From Paraburkholderia sp. PGU19 (GTDB lineage: Bacteria > Pseudomonadota > Gammaproteobacteria > Burkholderiales > Burkholderiaceae), in the NCBI RefSeq assembly GCF_013426915.1, contig NZ_AP023179.1:496001-560000 (forward strand): 64,000 nucleotides of DNA, in the 5' to 3' direction. Position 1 is the first letter of the stretch. Each line of letters begins with the position of its first letter. The notes under the pieces were generated by a model, which had not been told where the DNA came from, did not search any database, and was given only the letters and a program-made list of their open reading frames with translations. This document shows, in pieces, positions 19,275 to 27,618 of the stretch. The position numbers and the translations under genes are program-made.

Positions 19275-19364
19275 CCAGCGCAACGTGCTGAAAGCGATTC
19301 TGCCCGCGACAGCATCGCCCAACTCACGCGTAGCGGTTTCGTTGGTCGCCAGTGCATCGTAAGT
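19275..19364 (-). pseudogene. Remnant resembling the C-terminus of type I restriction subunit HsdR
   Basis: On the minus strand about 16 codons read TYDALATNETATRELGD, which closely resembles the conserved YDALA.NE.A...LGD segment near the C-terminus of HsdR. The frame then continues AVAGRIAFSTL without matching further and stops within about 25 codons. There is no hsdR body, hsdM or hsdS nearby. I infer a small relic of a deleted type I restriction system; the match is short. Confidence 0.4.
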
Positions 19365-19580
19365 CGGGGGGTCTTGGCTTGCTGGCCTGACGCTCAAACC
19401 CGCAAGCCCACCTCAGCCTTGCCGAATGTCCCCCCTTGTGGCAGCATTCAACACTAGGGAGCAGGAATCGGCACCTGTTCGCGGCGTTGCCGCGTAATCA
19501 AATCGCCTCATCAAAACCCGAAGGCTCGTCGCGTACTACCGCGATGCGGCTTCGTTCATTCGTTATTGATGAGGTGTCAC

Positions 19581-20723
19581 ATGGCGCAAGCCAAATCTTT
19601 GGCCGTTCACGCAAACGGCCGCGAGTTTCAACTCCTGTTCGAAAACTATGGCGACGAATCCGGCTCGCCGGCGCCGTATCATTCAATCGACATTGTGGGC
19701 GACCGGCTGCTTCTGTCGGAGAACCGCGCGGTTGCCGACTTCAAGGCCTCGGTGCGGACTGTGTTCAAGTCGCAGACCGGTCCCGCGTCCCTGAAGGAGG
19801 TCGAACTGCAGAACCAAGGTTCGCAGCGTGAATTCCACAAGCCGCTCCAGGCGGTTATCCAGCAGCGAAAAGAGTCTCTGCGGCAGCGCTATGAGCATGC
19901 CCATGCTTCGAGCGACCGCGCATATCAGGTCGACGAACTGCGCGTGTGCGCACATCAAGGTCACGTGCAGGCAAACCTGGACTTGGGCGTGCTGCTTGAT
20001 GCCGAGGGCAATCCCGAGTGCGTGGACTTCTTCATCGAAGCCCACAATCTGGGCCATCCCGAAAGCCTGCTGTGCCTGTCGAAAACCCTCTTCAAAGCAG
20101 GTGACGCGGGCGCGGCGGTGCGCGTCCTCCTGCTGGGCGCCCGGTGCGGTAGCATTCGGTGCGCGCAGCTCTTGCTGTCCATCCGGGAGCACCGGCTGCA
20201 CATCTTCGAAGCTCCTGAGTGCCTGGAGGCACTCAACGAGGGCTGCGGCTATGGCGCGATTCAGGCAAAGTACCTGCTTGGCTTTGTGCTCCGCCATGGC
20301 GAACACTGCCGCGACGAAGCGCGCGGTCGTGCTGTGATGAGCGAGGCCGGTGCGGTCCGTCATTTCCGCGCCGACAAAGGCAAGGGGGCGCCGCTTGTCA
20401 AAGATGGCAACCAGTTCCCCGCCGGTACCCTCGCGCATTTCGAGCAGCTCATCGACTTGGAGCTGCTCGCTATCCGCAGCGATGAGCTCAAGCCGGAGTT
20501 CCTTGCTCGCCTGGCCAGCCTGCCTGACGAGGGCGAGAAAACTCGTGCATCGTACGGTGAGCTGTTTCACGACCTGAATCCGGTGCCCGAGCGCATGGCG
20601 CGGCGCGTGGCGGACTGGCTGGCGGCCGGCGACGACGAGCCGGTCGACGAAGCCAAGCTCGAACGCATGAAAGCCCTCGCATTGCCGGACGAAGGCGCGA
20701 TGAAGGAGGGTGACCATGCATGA
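19581..20723 (+). CDS. Sel1/TPR-like solenoid protein, function unknown
   Basis: The 380-residue protein starts MAQAKSLAVHANGREFQLLFENYGDE. The first ~90 residues look like a beta-rich domain. From about residue 120 helical pairs of Sel1-like character repeat: HQGHVQANLDLGVLLDAEG, AHNLGHPESLLCLSKTLFKAGD, ARCGSIRCAQLLLSI, GCGYGAIQAKYLLGFVL. These fit a protein-protein interaction scaffold. A basic/acidic C-terminus follows. Its stop overlaps the start of the next gene by eight bases, so the two are probably translated together. No signal peptide is present. Confidence 0.75.
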   Translation: MAQAKSLAVHANGREFQLLFENYGDESGSPAPYHSIDIVGDRLLLSENRAVADFKASVRTVFKSQTGPASLKEVELQNQGSQREFHKPLQAVIQQRKESLRQRYEHAHASSDRAYQVDELRVCAHQGHVQANLDLGVLLDAEGNPECVDFFIEAHNLGHPESLLCLSKTLFKAGDAGAAVRVLLLGARCGSIRCAQLLLSIREHRLHIFEAPECLEALNEGCGYGAIQAKYLLGFVLRHGEHCRDEARGRAVMSEAGAVRHFRADKGKGAPLVKDGNQFPAGTLAHFEQLIDLELLAIRSDELKPEFLARLASLPDEGEKTRASYGELFHDLNPVPERMARRVADWLAAGDDEPVDEAKLERMKALALPDEGAMKEGDHA

Positions 20724-21027
20724 CGCAACTTGCGGTCAGCCGGATGAAAAGGTCTGCATATCCTGCAACGGGACCTCCGATACGGCAGCCAACCCGCTCG
20801 TGGTTCTTGTCTCCGAGGGTGGACAGGGCATCGAATTCATCCATGTGCACTGCGCCCATAAGGACAGCCGGTTTGGGTTCTGCTGGTGTTGTCGCGAGAG
20901 CGTGGCCTACTGCAGCGAGGACCTCAACGAAGCCGGTGAGTGCGAGAAGCACGACGGCGAGTCGGTGCCCGACTATCCGGTCGAAGACGCTGAGTCGTAC
21001 ATCGAGAACATCCGGAATAACGGGTGA
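20716..21027 (+). CDS. Small cysteine-rich (zinc-ribbon-like) protein
   Basis: The 103-residue product starts at the ATG at 20716, six bases after AAGGAGG; a GTG at 20710 is also possible. It contains CISC, HCAH, CWCC and later single cysteines (YCSED, ECEKH), suggesting one or two zinc-binding knuckles. The rest is acidic. Overlap with the upstream Sel1-like gene suggests a two-gene unit ended by the hairpin at 21093-21111. Function not recognised. Confidence 0.7.
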   Translation: MHDATCGQPDEKVCISCNGTSDTAANPLVVLVSEGGQGIEFIHVHCAHKDSRFGFCWCCRESVAYCSEDLNEAGECEKHDGESVPDYPVEDAESYIENIRNNG

Positions 21028-21092
21028 TTGAGCGGATGATTGCGTCCGCTAATAACGACTCGCGCATGCAGTAGAAATTGCGTATCGCCACT

Positions 21093-21115
21093 AGGCCGGC
21101 AATGCCGGCCTTTTT
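21093..21115 (+). terminator. Terminator after the Sel1-like/cysteine-rich pair
   Basis: AGGCCGGC pairs with GCCGGCCT around AAT and is followed by TTTT, a compact intrinsic terminator 66 bases after the stop at 21027. Confidence 0.85.
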
Positions 21116-21332
21116 CTTGTCGGCGACCACCTGTCGATGGTCTGCTAAGAAGCAGGCGATAAATTGCCGTTCTCATGAAGCCAGCAGAGAATCGGGCATA
21201 GAGAGTTTGCGTTCACAGCTTGGTACCCGAGGTTTCCTTATGGCAAACAGTGCCTGTTACACGCTTCGCAGTACCCCCGGACTATCAACCGCACCGCTAA
21301 AGGCAACTTGCGGGCCAAACCGGTCTAACGGG

Positions 21333-22055
21333 ATGGTAATGGATAATGTCGCGTCAGTTGCCACGGACCTGTCCATCGAAGAGTTGCGCAGGCGAATTGC
21401 ACAAGTCGGCGCATCGGATGAGGATGTTTACGCGTATGTTGTGCGCTCCGTTCGCCCAGCCAACGGCGAGTATGTGCAAACAGGCAGTGCACCAAATTTC
21501 CAAGGTGGGCTTATCACGCTCTGTACTTGCAAGCACAGTATGCGTGCGACGCTGACCCCAGAGCAATGGCAGCGGGGTGTCTGGGTGGCTGGCCTGACCA
21601 GTTGGGACCAAGCATTCGGCAAACAGCAATCGCTCGTCTATTTCATGCGAGTAGGCGAAGCCCACGCCTCGCAGGCGGAATTGGTCCAGGCGTTACGCCA
21701 GTCAGGTAGGTCCGAGGTGGTTGATGCCAAAGATTCGACTCGACATCCCCTTGGAGACCTGATGATTCCGGCTTCTGAAGTAGTCGCCGGGGACGACAGA
21801 TTTTTGCCTGCAGCATATTTGCCGCCCATGGTGGGTCATTCCCATCGAAGTACGGCCGAAGACGCTGGATGGGAAGACGACGTCAACTACGTTGGTGCCG
21901 GCGGCGGGCAAAGCGTAATGCTGGCGGGTGACCGGAACTTCAGCTTCGTGTGGACCCAACCGTTAGTGCGTCGGCGCCGTCCAGGTCCAACGCGACCGTA
22001 TCGAAAATGGACTCTGACTTCTATCCTGGATGACCTGGAGGCGGTGCAGAAATGA
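21333..22055 (+). CDS. Nmad2-like (nucleotide modification associated domain) protein
   Basis: About 240 residues. The core VYAYVVRSVRPANGEY...GGLITLCTCKHSMRATLTPEQWQRGVWVAGLTSW...SLVYFMRVGEA matches the pattern of Nmad2 proteins (a strand with YVV, then G..TL.TCKP.IR, W..G, then L.Y.MRV). Such domains were predicted from gene neighbourhoods with modified-nucleotide metabolism. The start may be 21333 or 21339; an ATG at 21240 adds 31 residues unlike the family. It overlaps the Nmad3-like gene by ATGA, so the two are coupled. The name is from memory of the family pattern, not a search. Confidence 0.65.
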   Translation: MVMDNVASVATDLSIEELRRRIAQVGASDEDVYAYVVRSVRPANGEYVQTGSAPNFQGGLITLCTCKHSMRATLTPEQWQRGVWVAGLTSWDQAFGKQQSLVYFMRVGEAHASQAELVQALRQSGRSEVVDAKDSTRHPLGDLMIPASEVVAGDDRFLPAAYLPPMVGHSHRSTAEDAGWEDDVNYVGAGGGQSVMLAGDRNFSFVWTQPLVRRRRPGPTRPYRKWTLTSILDDLEAVQK

Positions 22056-22765
22056 ATGTCGTTTTGCTGCGTGTCGGCGTGGATTCTGGCTCAGGCGGCA
22101 TCCAGGGTCCTCTATTCGACGATGGCTCCTTCGAACTCATCCCCATCCCTGATAGTTCCGGCCTTGGGTTGCAAACCTACGGAAACACACTGGGAGTCAA
22201 GGGGTTACCCTATTCAGCCTACTTTCCGGCGAGCCGGTGGAATAGGGTCGAAGGCCAGGCTATGCATGTTGACCCGGAGTTCGCGTCCTTCACATACGGC
22301 GACCCGACTCCTCCCAAGGCCGGACTTCGTCGACTCCAGAAGGGGGATTTGTTGGTGTTCTATGCCGGCCTATCAGGCTGGGACCATGAGCGCGCACCAG
22401 CGCTCTACATCGTCGGTTACTTCGTCGTGGAGTGGGCGGGGTTTGCCACTGACCTGCCTGAAGACGATGTTCGTCGACGTTGCGGTCGCAACTTTCACGT
22501 CATGCATGATGAGCTGTTCAAGAAGCAGAAAGACCGTCTGGTGTTGGTACAGGGAGGTCAGGGGAGCCGGCTACTGACGAAAGCTGTCTGCATTAGCGCA
22601 ATGTCGACGAACAGCGCTGGCCAGCCTATTAAGGTGCTATCTCAAGAGGCTCAGGACATTTTCGGTGACTTTAATGGGAAGATTTCCATCCAGCGCAGCC
22701 CGCCTCGATGGGTGCTGTCTGCCCATGCTGAGAAGGCAAAAGCCTACTTGGAAGCGCGGCCATAA
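22052..22765 (+). CDS. Nmad3-like (nucleotide modification associated domain) protein
   Basis: The 237-residue protein starts MNVVLLRVGVDSGSGGIQGP, continues with GSFELIPIPD and later GLRRLQKGDLLVFYAGL...PALYIVGYFVVEWA, a pattern I associate with the Nmad3 family: a conserved N-terminal RVG.D.G and PIPD, then a predicted PUA/ASCH-like beta fold (GD.L.FY.G.......YIVGYF.V). Such domains may read or process modified bases. It is translationally coupled to the Nmad2-like gene and is the last gene of that unit; the TIR-like gene follows convergently. Confidence 0.68.
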   Translation: MNVVLLRVGVDSGSGGIQGPLFDDGSFELIPIPDSSGLGLQTYGNTLGVKGLPYSAYFPASRWNRVEGQAMHVDPEFASFTYGDPTPPKAGLRRLQKGDLLVFYAGLSGWDHERAPALYIVGYFVVEWAGFATDLPEDDVRRRCGRNFHVMHDELFKKQKDRLVLVQGGQGSRLLTKAVCISAMSTNSAGQPIKVLSQEAQDIFGDFNGKISIQRSPPRWVLSAHAEKAKAYLEARP

Positions 22766-22867
22766 TTGTGACGCGGCGGTTGACGCTCCACGACTCAGCA
22801 GCGAGCCCAAGACGGTAGTGGGCCGCTGCTGATTTGGTGCGACTTCTGAATCGGCGTCGGACTTTAT

Positions 22868-23773
22868 TTACATCTTCTCGCGGTATTTGCGGGGCCGACC
22901 TCCGTCCCACGCGCATGAATAGGTCCACGTCGCGAGCTTGTTGCTCGTCGCAAGTGCATTGAGCTGAGCTGCGTGCGTGACGGGGTCGGTATCGGGCTCG
23001 TATGCAACCCACGCATTCACGGACTCACCGGGATAGAGGTGACAGACAGATTTGTAGTCGTCCCGCGTTCTGTCGTGTTTTACACCTGTGTGGAACTCCG
23101 GCTTGTGAACGCTAGCACCGCGCTTGTCATAGATGTTGGCAAGTTTGCACGGCGCATGCTCACCAAAGTCAAATTCGAGCGACTCGACGACCACCGGCCA
23201 GTTCGTATTGTTGGAAACGTTAAAGAACAGCTTCGTTTTGTACGTGATATTCGCACCCGTATCTGATGTATCCTGGAAGAATACCTTCTTGCCAGTTATA
23301 TCGAGTCGCTGGGCGAACCAATCACTCTTCTGGATGGCCGACTTGATGAGAAACGCCGGGTTAGTCCCTGCTGCAATGCTCTCCTCTTTTGCCCAGTCGT
23401 GGTCGTAAGGGATGGGCGTAAAGCCAAGAAGGTCACTAGCGATGTGGAAGGGCTTCTCCGTGCCGCGCGGGGTAACGATAAACACGCGGTTCCGCCCATG
23501 CATGCCCATGAACAAACCGGCTTCGAACAGAACGTTGTCGCGCGCTACCGCGTACTCCGTCTCTCTAATGTTGGCAACGTCGTCCGGTGAAAACACGAAT
23601 ACCGCGAAATCCTTTTTTGCGAACTCTTCGAGCAGCGAATCAATTGTCATTCCGCTGGCAGGAAAAGTCGCCGTCCAAGGGACCGGATGCGCGGCGTAGT
23701 CCAGACCAGCGGCAATTCCTTGAGCGAAATCAAGGCCCTCAACCGAGGAACCGATAAAGACTTTAGGCTTCAA
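22868..23773 (-). CDS. TIR-like (CAP12/PycTIR-type) protein with unknown C-terminal beta domain
   Basis: The frame gives about 301 residues from a TTG at 23773, preceded by AAGGAG. Residues 4-150 match the TIR-like nucleotide-binding domain of CBASS/Pycsar effectors: KVFIGSSVEGLDFAQG, PWTATFPASGMTIDSLLE, DFAVFVFSPDD, NVLFEAGLFMGMHGRNRVFIVTP and SDLLGFTPIPYDHD. In those systems the domain cleaves NAD+ upon activation, stopping phage growth. The C-terminal ~130 residues (from KTKLFFNVSNNTNWPVVVESLEFDFG) look like a beta-sandwich; it is not a recognised STING, SAVED or transmembrane sensor. No cyclase gene is adjacent, so the trigger is unknown. An ATG-based start further upstream is unlikely. 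Confidence 0.75.
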   Translation of the reverse strand: MKPKVFIGSSVEGLDFAQGIAAGLDYAAHPVPWTATFPASGMTIDSLLEEFAKKDFAVFVFSPDDVANIRETEYAVARDNVLFEAGLFMGMHGRNRVFIVTPRGTEKPFHIASDLLGFTPIPYDHDWAKEESIAAGTNPAFLIKSAIQKSDWFAQRLDITGKKVFFQDTSDTGANITYKTKLFFNVSNNTNWPVVVESLEFDFGEHAPCKLANIYDKRGASVHKPEFHTGVKHDRTRDDYKSVCHLYPGESVNAWVAYEPDTDPVTHAAQLNALATSNKLATWTYSCAWDGGRPRKYREKM

Positions 23774-24039
23774 GACGGATTTTCTCCTTCGCTTATTGTT
23801 GCTTTCGATTTCCGGAGGCTTTGCAAGCCTCTCGTAGCTTGTGGCGTAAGCAGATGCATTTTGCCACGGAAAGGAGTTGAGGCCTGCGGGTGACGGGGGA
23901 GGAACGTCGGTGACGTGTGGGGACGTCGTCCGTGAGTGTGCTGCCATGGACACGCGCGCTTCAAGGTGTGACGGACCTATGGAGTCCGCGGAATCTGAGA
24001 CCGTGTGAAGTGGCGCGCGTCTTGGACGGTTACCGTCCC

Positions 24040-26103
24040 CTATCTGCGCGCCTCGTCGAGTTCTCGCGTGGCTTGGGCGACGCCAGCATGCAGCGTGCGC
24101 AACCCGTCGTCCACTTTCAGGTGCGCATACGCCTTAATCACGGTCGCGAGCTTGTCGTGCAGCAGTTGAGCCACCGTTAGGTAGTCCTGCGGATGGCGCT
24201 TCAGGTGGTCGGTGGCGATAATGTGCCTGAACGCATGCGGCCGGAAACCATTTCCCTCTGGCATATAACGGGCAGTCACTACATTTATGCGCGTGGCCAT
24301 ACTGTCGGCAATCCAGTTTCCGGCCGGCTCAATGTCCAGCGCTGCGTAGCCTGCTCCCCGGTTCGGCCCTTCAACTCCGGGCAAGAGCAGATAGTCAGTT
24401 TCCGCGCCGAGAAGCTTTGGACGTGCCTCTGACAAATAGCGCCGAATCCATGGCGAAACGGTCGGCTCTACCGCCGAGTCGTATTCCTCGAAGGCCGCAC
24501 CCTTTTGGTTTTTGAAGTCGCTCGGGTCGAAGTGAATCCGCCAAGTACCATCCGTTGTCTGATACAAATTCGGACGACTGCCACGGAAGCGCATGATGCT
24601 GAATTGAGCGACGCGTAGCGGATTGCTAATAAGCATCTTGCAAAAAAGGACATCGCGAATCCATGCGGCGTAGTCTCGTTCGTGGGCTTGGGGCGGCTCG
24701 TCTGCTTCGAGGTCGCGCACGAGTTTTACCAAGCGCTTGAGGGGAAACACGTCTCCCAATATGGTTTCGACGCGTCGTCCAGGGCTACGCGTGCAGCGCA
24801 CGGACGAGACCGTGACAGACTTTTCCAGGTTGAGCAACTCACGATGAGCTTCTTCGCAATACGAGCGCCATGCAGTCTCACGATTCAATTGAGTCGCAAT
24901 GATACGTGCACGCGCATTGCCGGCGGCACACAGGTCGTCGACAAACTCGGGGTGAAGCCACAGAAACCCTGTGTCAGGACGCAAGTGCGACCGCGCGTTA
25001 TTCAACAGTGTTACGACTCCATGGTGCGTGACATTGCCAGCCCGCGCACGCAGAAATTGAACATAGGACTTGATGTGCGCGGTCGATGTTAGCCACGCAA
25101 GAGTGTCCGCATGTTCAATAGGCACAGTACTTCCACGAACCGAATGCGTCGTGATGAAACCAAGGAACGGCGCAAATATGGCCCAATGTATCCCGGCTGT
25201 AGCGCACACAGCTCCGTCGCACATATGCGCCCACCCTATGCGAAAGCCGGAGCTTTCCACTGACTTCAAACGCCAACTATTGCGGGCAGTTACACCTTCC
25301 CGAGACATGTCCGTTTTGAAGCGAACTAGCTCGTCCCACTGACACATCAGGCGTGCGGTTGGGCGCAGCATTGGGCAGGTGTTTTTTGTGGAACGTTTGG
25401 CCTTGGTCGGCGACTCCGAGATTTCACTTTTTCGGCGTTCGTAACGTGCTCGCCGCCGAGGCGGTAATCGATTCGCCAGACAGTCCGCCGGCAGCCCAAG
25501 CGCGGACTCCAGACCGGCAATCCTGGCATAGCTGGTCTCGTGCTGAGGCGTACCCTTTCCATGACACCACTGGCCCAGCACCTGCGGGAGAATTCCCGAT
25601 AGACGGCCAATCTGCGCGAGTGTTTCACCGCTTCGGTCTATGGCGTAAGACAGCGCATCGCCGAACACTGGCGGCAGGAGGTCATTTATAGACAGCGCGT
25701 CGTACAGCTGCTTTAGTTTCTGAATTTGTTCCTGGCGGTCTTTCTGGGTCCGTGTTGCGAGCGTCAACGCGATTTCATCTTCGTAGCGGCGGAAGCTTTG
25801 GGCAAAGCCCCTTCCCAGCTCCTCACCAATCATGTCGCCTGCGTCCCGTTTGGAGGAGCGCATCCAGCCATGCAATGCGGATACGATATTCGCGATACGC
25901 TGGCCGGACCACGTCGCGGAAACAAGGAGCTTACGGATGTGCTCCTCAAATTCTTTGTAGGTGAGTCGGGTGTGTCCTTGTCCTTCAGAGGGGCTGACAG
26001 GAATCACTTCGGCTTTTGTACCTTGTTTGTTGGACGCAATCATGGGGAGCGTCCGGGAGGAAATAACGGCTTCGTTAAGCATTTCGTAACGGCTGAAATC
26101 CAT
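24040..26103 (-). CDS. Large tyrosine recombinase (integrase) with internal helix-turn-helix
   Basis: The 687-residue protein starts at the ATG at 26103. Residues ~150-200 contain an XRE-like helix-turn-helix (SYAIDRSGETLAQIGRLSGILPQVLGQWCHGKGTP). The C-terminal third has the tyrosine recombinase catalytic pattern: NPLRVAQF (first Arg), FRPHAFRHIIATDH (His-x-x-Arg), LLHDKLATVIKAYAHL (His and the Tyr nucleophile). About twice the usual integrase length. It likely moves this island, and the fused DNA-binding domain may select the attachment site or regulate itself. It runs opposite to the small operons beside it. Confidence 0.8.
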   Translation of the reverse strand: MDFSRYEMLNEAVISSRTLPMIASNKQGTKAEVIPVSPSEGQGHTRLTYKEFEEHIRKLLVSATWSGQRIANIVSALHGWMRSSKRDAGDMIGEELGRGFAQSFRRYEDEIALTLATRTQKDRQEQIQKLKQLYDALSINDLLPPVFGDALSYAIDRSGETLAQIGRLSGILPQVLGQWCHGKGTPQHETSYARIAGLESALGLPADCLANRLPPRRRARYERRKSEISESPTKAKRSTKNTCPMLRPTARLMCQWDELVRFKTDMSREGVTARNSWRLKSVESSGFRIGWAHMCDGAVCATAGIHWAIFAPFLGFITTHSVRGSTVPIEHADTLAWLTSTAHIKSYVQFLRARAGNVTHHGVVTLLNNARSHLRPDTGFLWLHPEFVDDLCAAGNARARIIATQLNRETAWRSYCEEAHRELLNLEKSVTVSSVRCTRSPGRRVETILGDVFPLKRLVKLVRDLEADEPPQAHERDYAAWIRDVLFCKMLISNPLRVAQFSIMRFRGSRPNLYQTTDGTWRIHFDPSDFKNQKGAAFEEYDSAVEPTVSPWIRRYLSEARPKLLGAETDYLLLPGVEGPNRGAGYAALDIEPAGNWIADSMATRINVVTARYMPEGNGFRPHAFRHIIATDHLKRHPQDYLTVAQLLHDKLATVIKAYAHLKVDDGLRTLHAGVAQATRELDEARR

Positions 26104-26561
26104 GCACGTCCCGCCGAGCTTTGAAACCCGCGAACGAAAACGTGCCGAATTTGGTTCACAAACAGGAGGACCGCCGCCGTTATGGCATTTGCGGCGTCCC
26201 GCGGCGCAGGGGATGCATTGGCTCGCCAGCGGCACTGTTTTGCGAGGGCAAGTCAACGCGGTCCTAGCTCATATAGCGACGCCAAATTCAGTGGGATTTT
26301 TTAGAAGGTGGGGGAGCGCGCCGCGGTGTGAATGCGGGTTCGGAGTATCACTTTCCGCCGACAGAGGCACGTACGGTAGAGCGCCGACACAACCGCTGAA
26401 GCTGCGTTTGTTGTCTGGAGAAGGCGATATGCTGGTCTGGGGCGCGGGAGAAAGCCACACGCTAGGGCCTCTCGAAGTCCGCGCAGGGGCACTTTGTGGA
26501 TGGCCTTTCAGGGAAGGGCGCGGAAGAGCTTTGGCGTTTGGGAAGCTGCGCTATACAACGG

Positions 26562-26780
26562 ATGAAATCAGCGCCCACTTCGCCGTACCGCTACCTTGAC
26601 GCCACCGACCTTGCCGACATCCTCGGCCTCTCGGTGCGCACAATTACCTTGCGAGCAAGACACCGCCCCTGGCTCCTACCGCCGCTCGCCGCACTTCGTG
26701 ACCGTGAGTTGCTCCGTTGGCGGCAAGACGTCGTCGACTCGTGGCTAGACAAAGATTCAAGCAAATCGCTCAAATTTTAG
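26562..26780 (+). CDS. Small helix-turn-helix protein, excisionase/AlpA-like
   Basis: A 72-residue product from ATG 26562 (MKSAPTSPYRYLDATDLADILGLSVRTITLRARHRPWLLPPLAALRDRELLRWRQDVVDSWL). The DLADILGLSVRTITLRARHRP segment is a MerR/AlpA-type helix-turn-helix, followed by a wing with WRQDVVDSWL, as in phage-type excisionases. Its 3' end overlaps the XRE gene end convergently by 11 bases. It may control recombination by the neighbouring integrase. Confidence 0.65.
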   Translation: MKSAPTSPYRYLDATDLADILGLSVRTITLRARHRPWLLPPLAALRDRELLRWRQDVVDSWLDKDSSKSLKF

Positions 26781-27078
26781 GCGAGGCGCGCCGAGCTTTT
26801 TTAACGGCTCGGCTCTCAGCCGCGACAGGCTCGTCCTCTCCCTCAATTTTTGACAGCAACTCAGCTGGGTCCACATGAAGGGCGCCGGCTAGCTGCCCAA
26901 TGTTGTCGAGGGAGATATTTGTAATCATCCGCTCAACCTGGCTAACGTAGGTGCGATGCAATCCCGCTAGGTCGGCCAACGCCTCCTGCGAGATTTTTTG
27001 CGTGGCCCGTAGTCGCTTTAGATTTTTCGAAAGCCGGCTCCGTAGTTGGGCCTGCATAGGCTTCAGCTCTTCTTTCAT
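26770..27078 (-). CDS. XRE-family transcriptional regulator
   Basis: 102 residues with a classical Cro/C1 helix-turn-helix (LRATQKISQEALADLAGLHRTYVSQVERMITNISLDNIGQLAGALHVDPAELL). The pattern RTYVSQVER..TNIS.D is shared with controller proteins of restriction-modification systems and defence islands. The short charged C-terminal tail is variable. Five 15-bp direct repeats lie directly upstream of its start and could be its operator. Alternative start at 27057. Confidence 0.85.
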   Translation of the reverse strand: MKEELKPMQAQLRSRLSKNLKRLRATQKISQEALADLAGLHRTYVSQVERMITNISLDNIGQLAGALHVDPAELLSKIEGEDEPVAAESRAVKKARRASPKI

Positions 27079-27101
27079 ATGGCTGAAGCATCGCCCAACG
27101 C

Positions 27102-27176
27102 ATCGAATGTATCTACAGCTTAAGCATCGACATAGTTTGCGTCTACAGAGTTTACATCTACATGCTTTGCATCTAC
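27102..27176. repeat. Five 15-bp tandem repeats upstream of the XRE gene
   Basis: Units at 27102, 27117, 27132, 27147 and 27162 read (plus strand) ATCGAATGTATCTAC, AGCTTAAGCATCGAC, ATAGTTTGCGTCTAC, AGAGTTTACATCTAC and ATGCTTTGCATCTAC. The shared ending is RTCTAC/RTCGAC. On the minus strand they read GTAGATGCAAAG..., immediately upstream of the XRE start at 27078. Array spacing of 15 bp fits an operator or iteron-like binding array. In one frame they encode VDAxx pentapeptides. Confidence 0.8.
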
Positions 27177-27351
27177 ACTTGGCCTTGAAACGATGTTCTT
27201 CACAGGCTTCCGCCGGACGTCGCTTCCAAATTTGACCTGAACTGCTCGGGCGACCGAAGTTTTTTGGTGAAAACCGTGGAAAAAGTGGCCGTGGCGGTTC
27301 AAGTATTCCGGCGCGCCACTGGGCTCATGGCACGACTGGCAGGATTTGCGA

Positions 27352-27618
27352 ATGGTTATCGCTGATGCACGCGACCTGATGTCAGTTGCCGAGGTCGCGC
27401 AGCTGTTATTCGTGTCGCGTGGTTATGTGCGCAATAGGCTGTTGCGTAAGCACGTGCTGCGACCGGTTGTCTTGGTTCGCGGCCGCAAGTTCGTAGTGCG
27501 CGCAAAAGCCGAGGCATACCGACGCAAGCGCCAGAGAATTGCACGCAGGGCGCTGCGCGAGCTAGCGCGTATATCTCAGGGTGTCAGACTGTACGACAAC
27601 ACAACGATGAGCAGATGA
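27352..27618 (+). CDS. Helix-turn-helix protein, possible antitoxin or excisionase
   Basis: 88 residues from ATG 27352: an N-terminal helix-turn-helix (MSVAEVAQLLFVSRGYVRNRLLRKHVLRPVVLVRGRKFVVRAKAEAYRRKRQ) of the excisionase type, then an Arg-rich helix. The domain pattern VAEVAQLL.VSR.YV.NRL is known from type II antitoxins and helix-turn-helix proteins that autoregulate an operon. Its stop overlaps the next gene by ATGA. A TTG at 27346 is also in frame. Confidence 0.7.
   Translation: MVIADARDLMSVAEVAQLLFVSRGYVRNRLLRKHVLRPVVLVRGRKFVVRAKAEAYRRKRQRIARRALRELARISQGVRLYDNTTMSR

Noticed and set aside
27102..27176. Repeat array as a CRISPR
   Set aside because: Units are contiguous 15-mers without spacers and no cas gene is present.
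27120..27302. Pentapeptide VDAxx repeat protein on the minus strand
   Set aside because: The frame is interrupted by a stop in the fourth unit and lacks a start with RBS; the repeats fit an operator array better.
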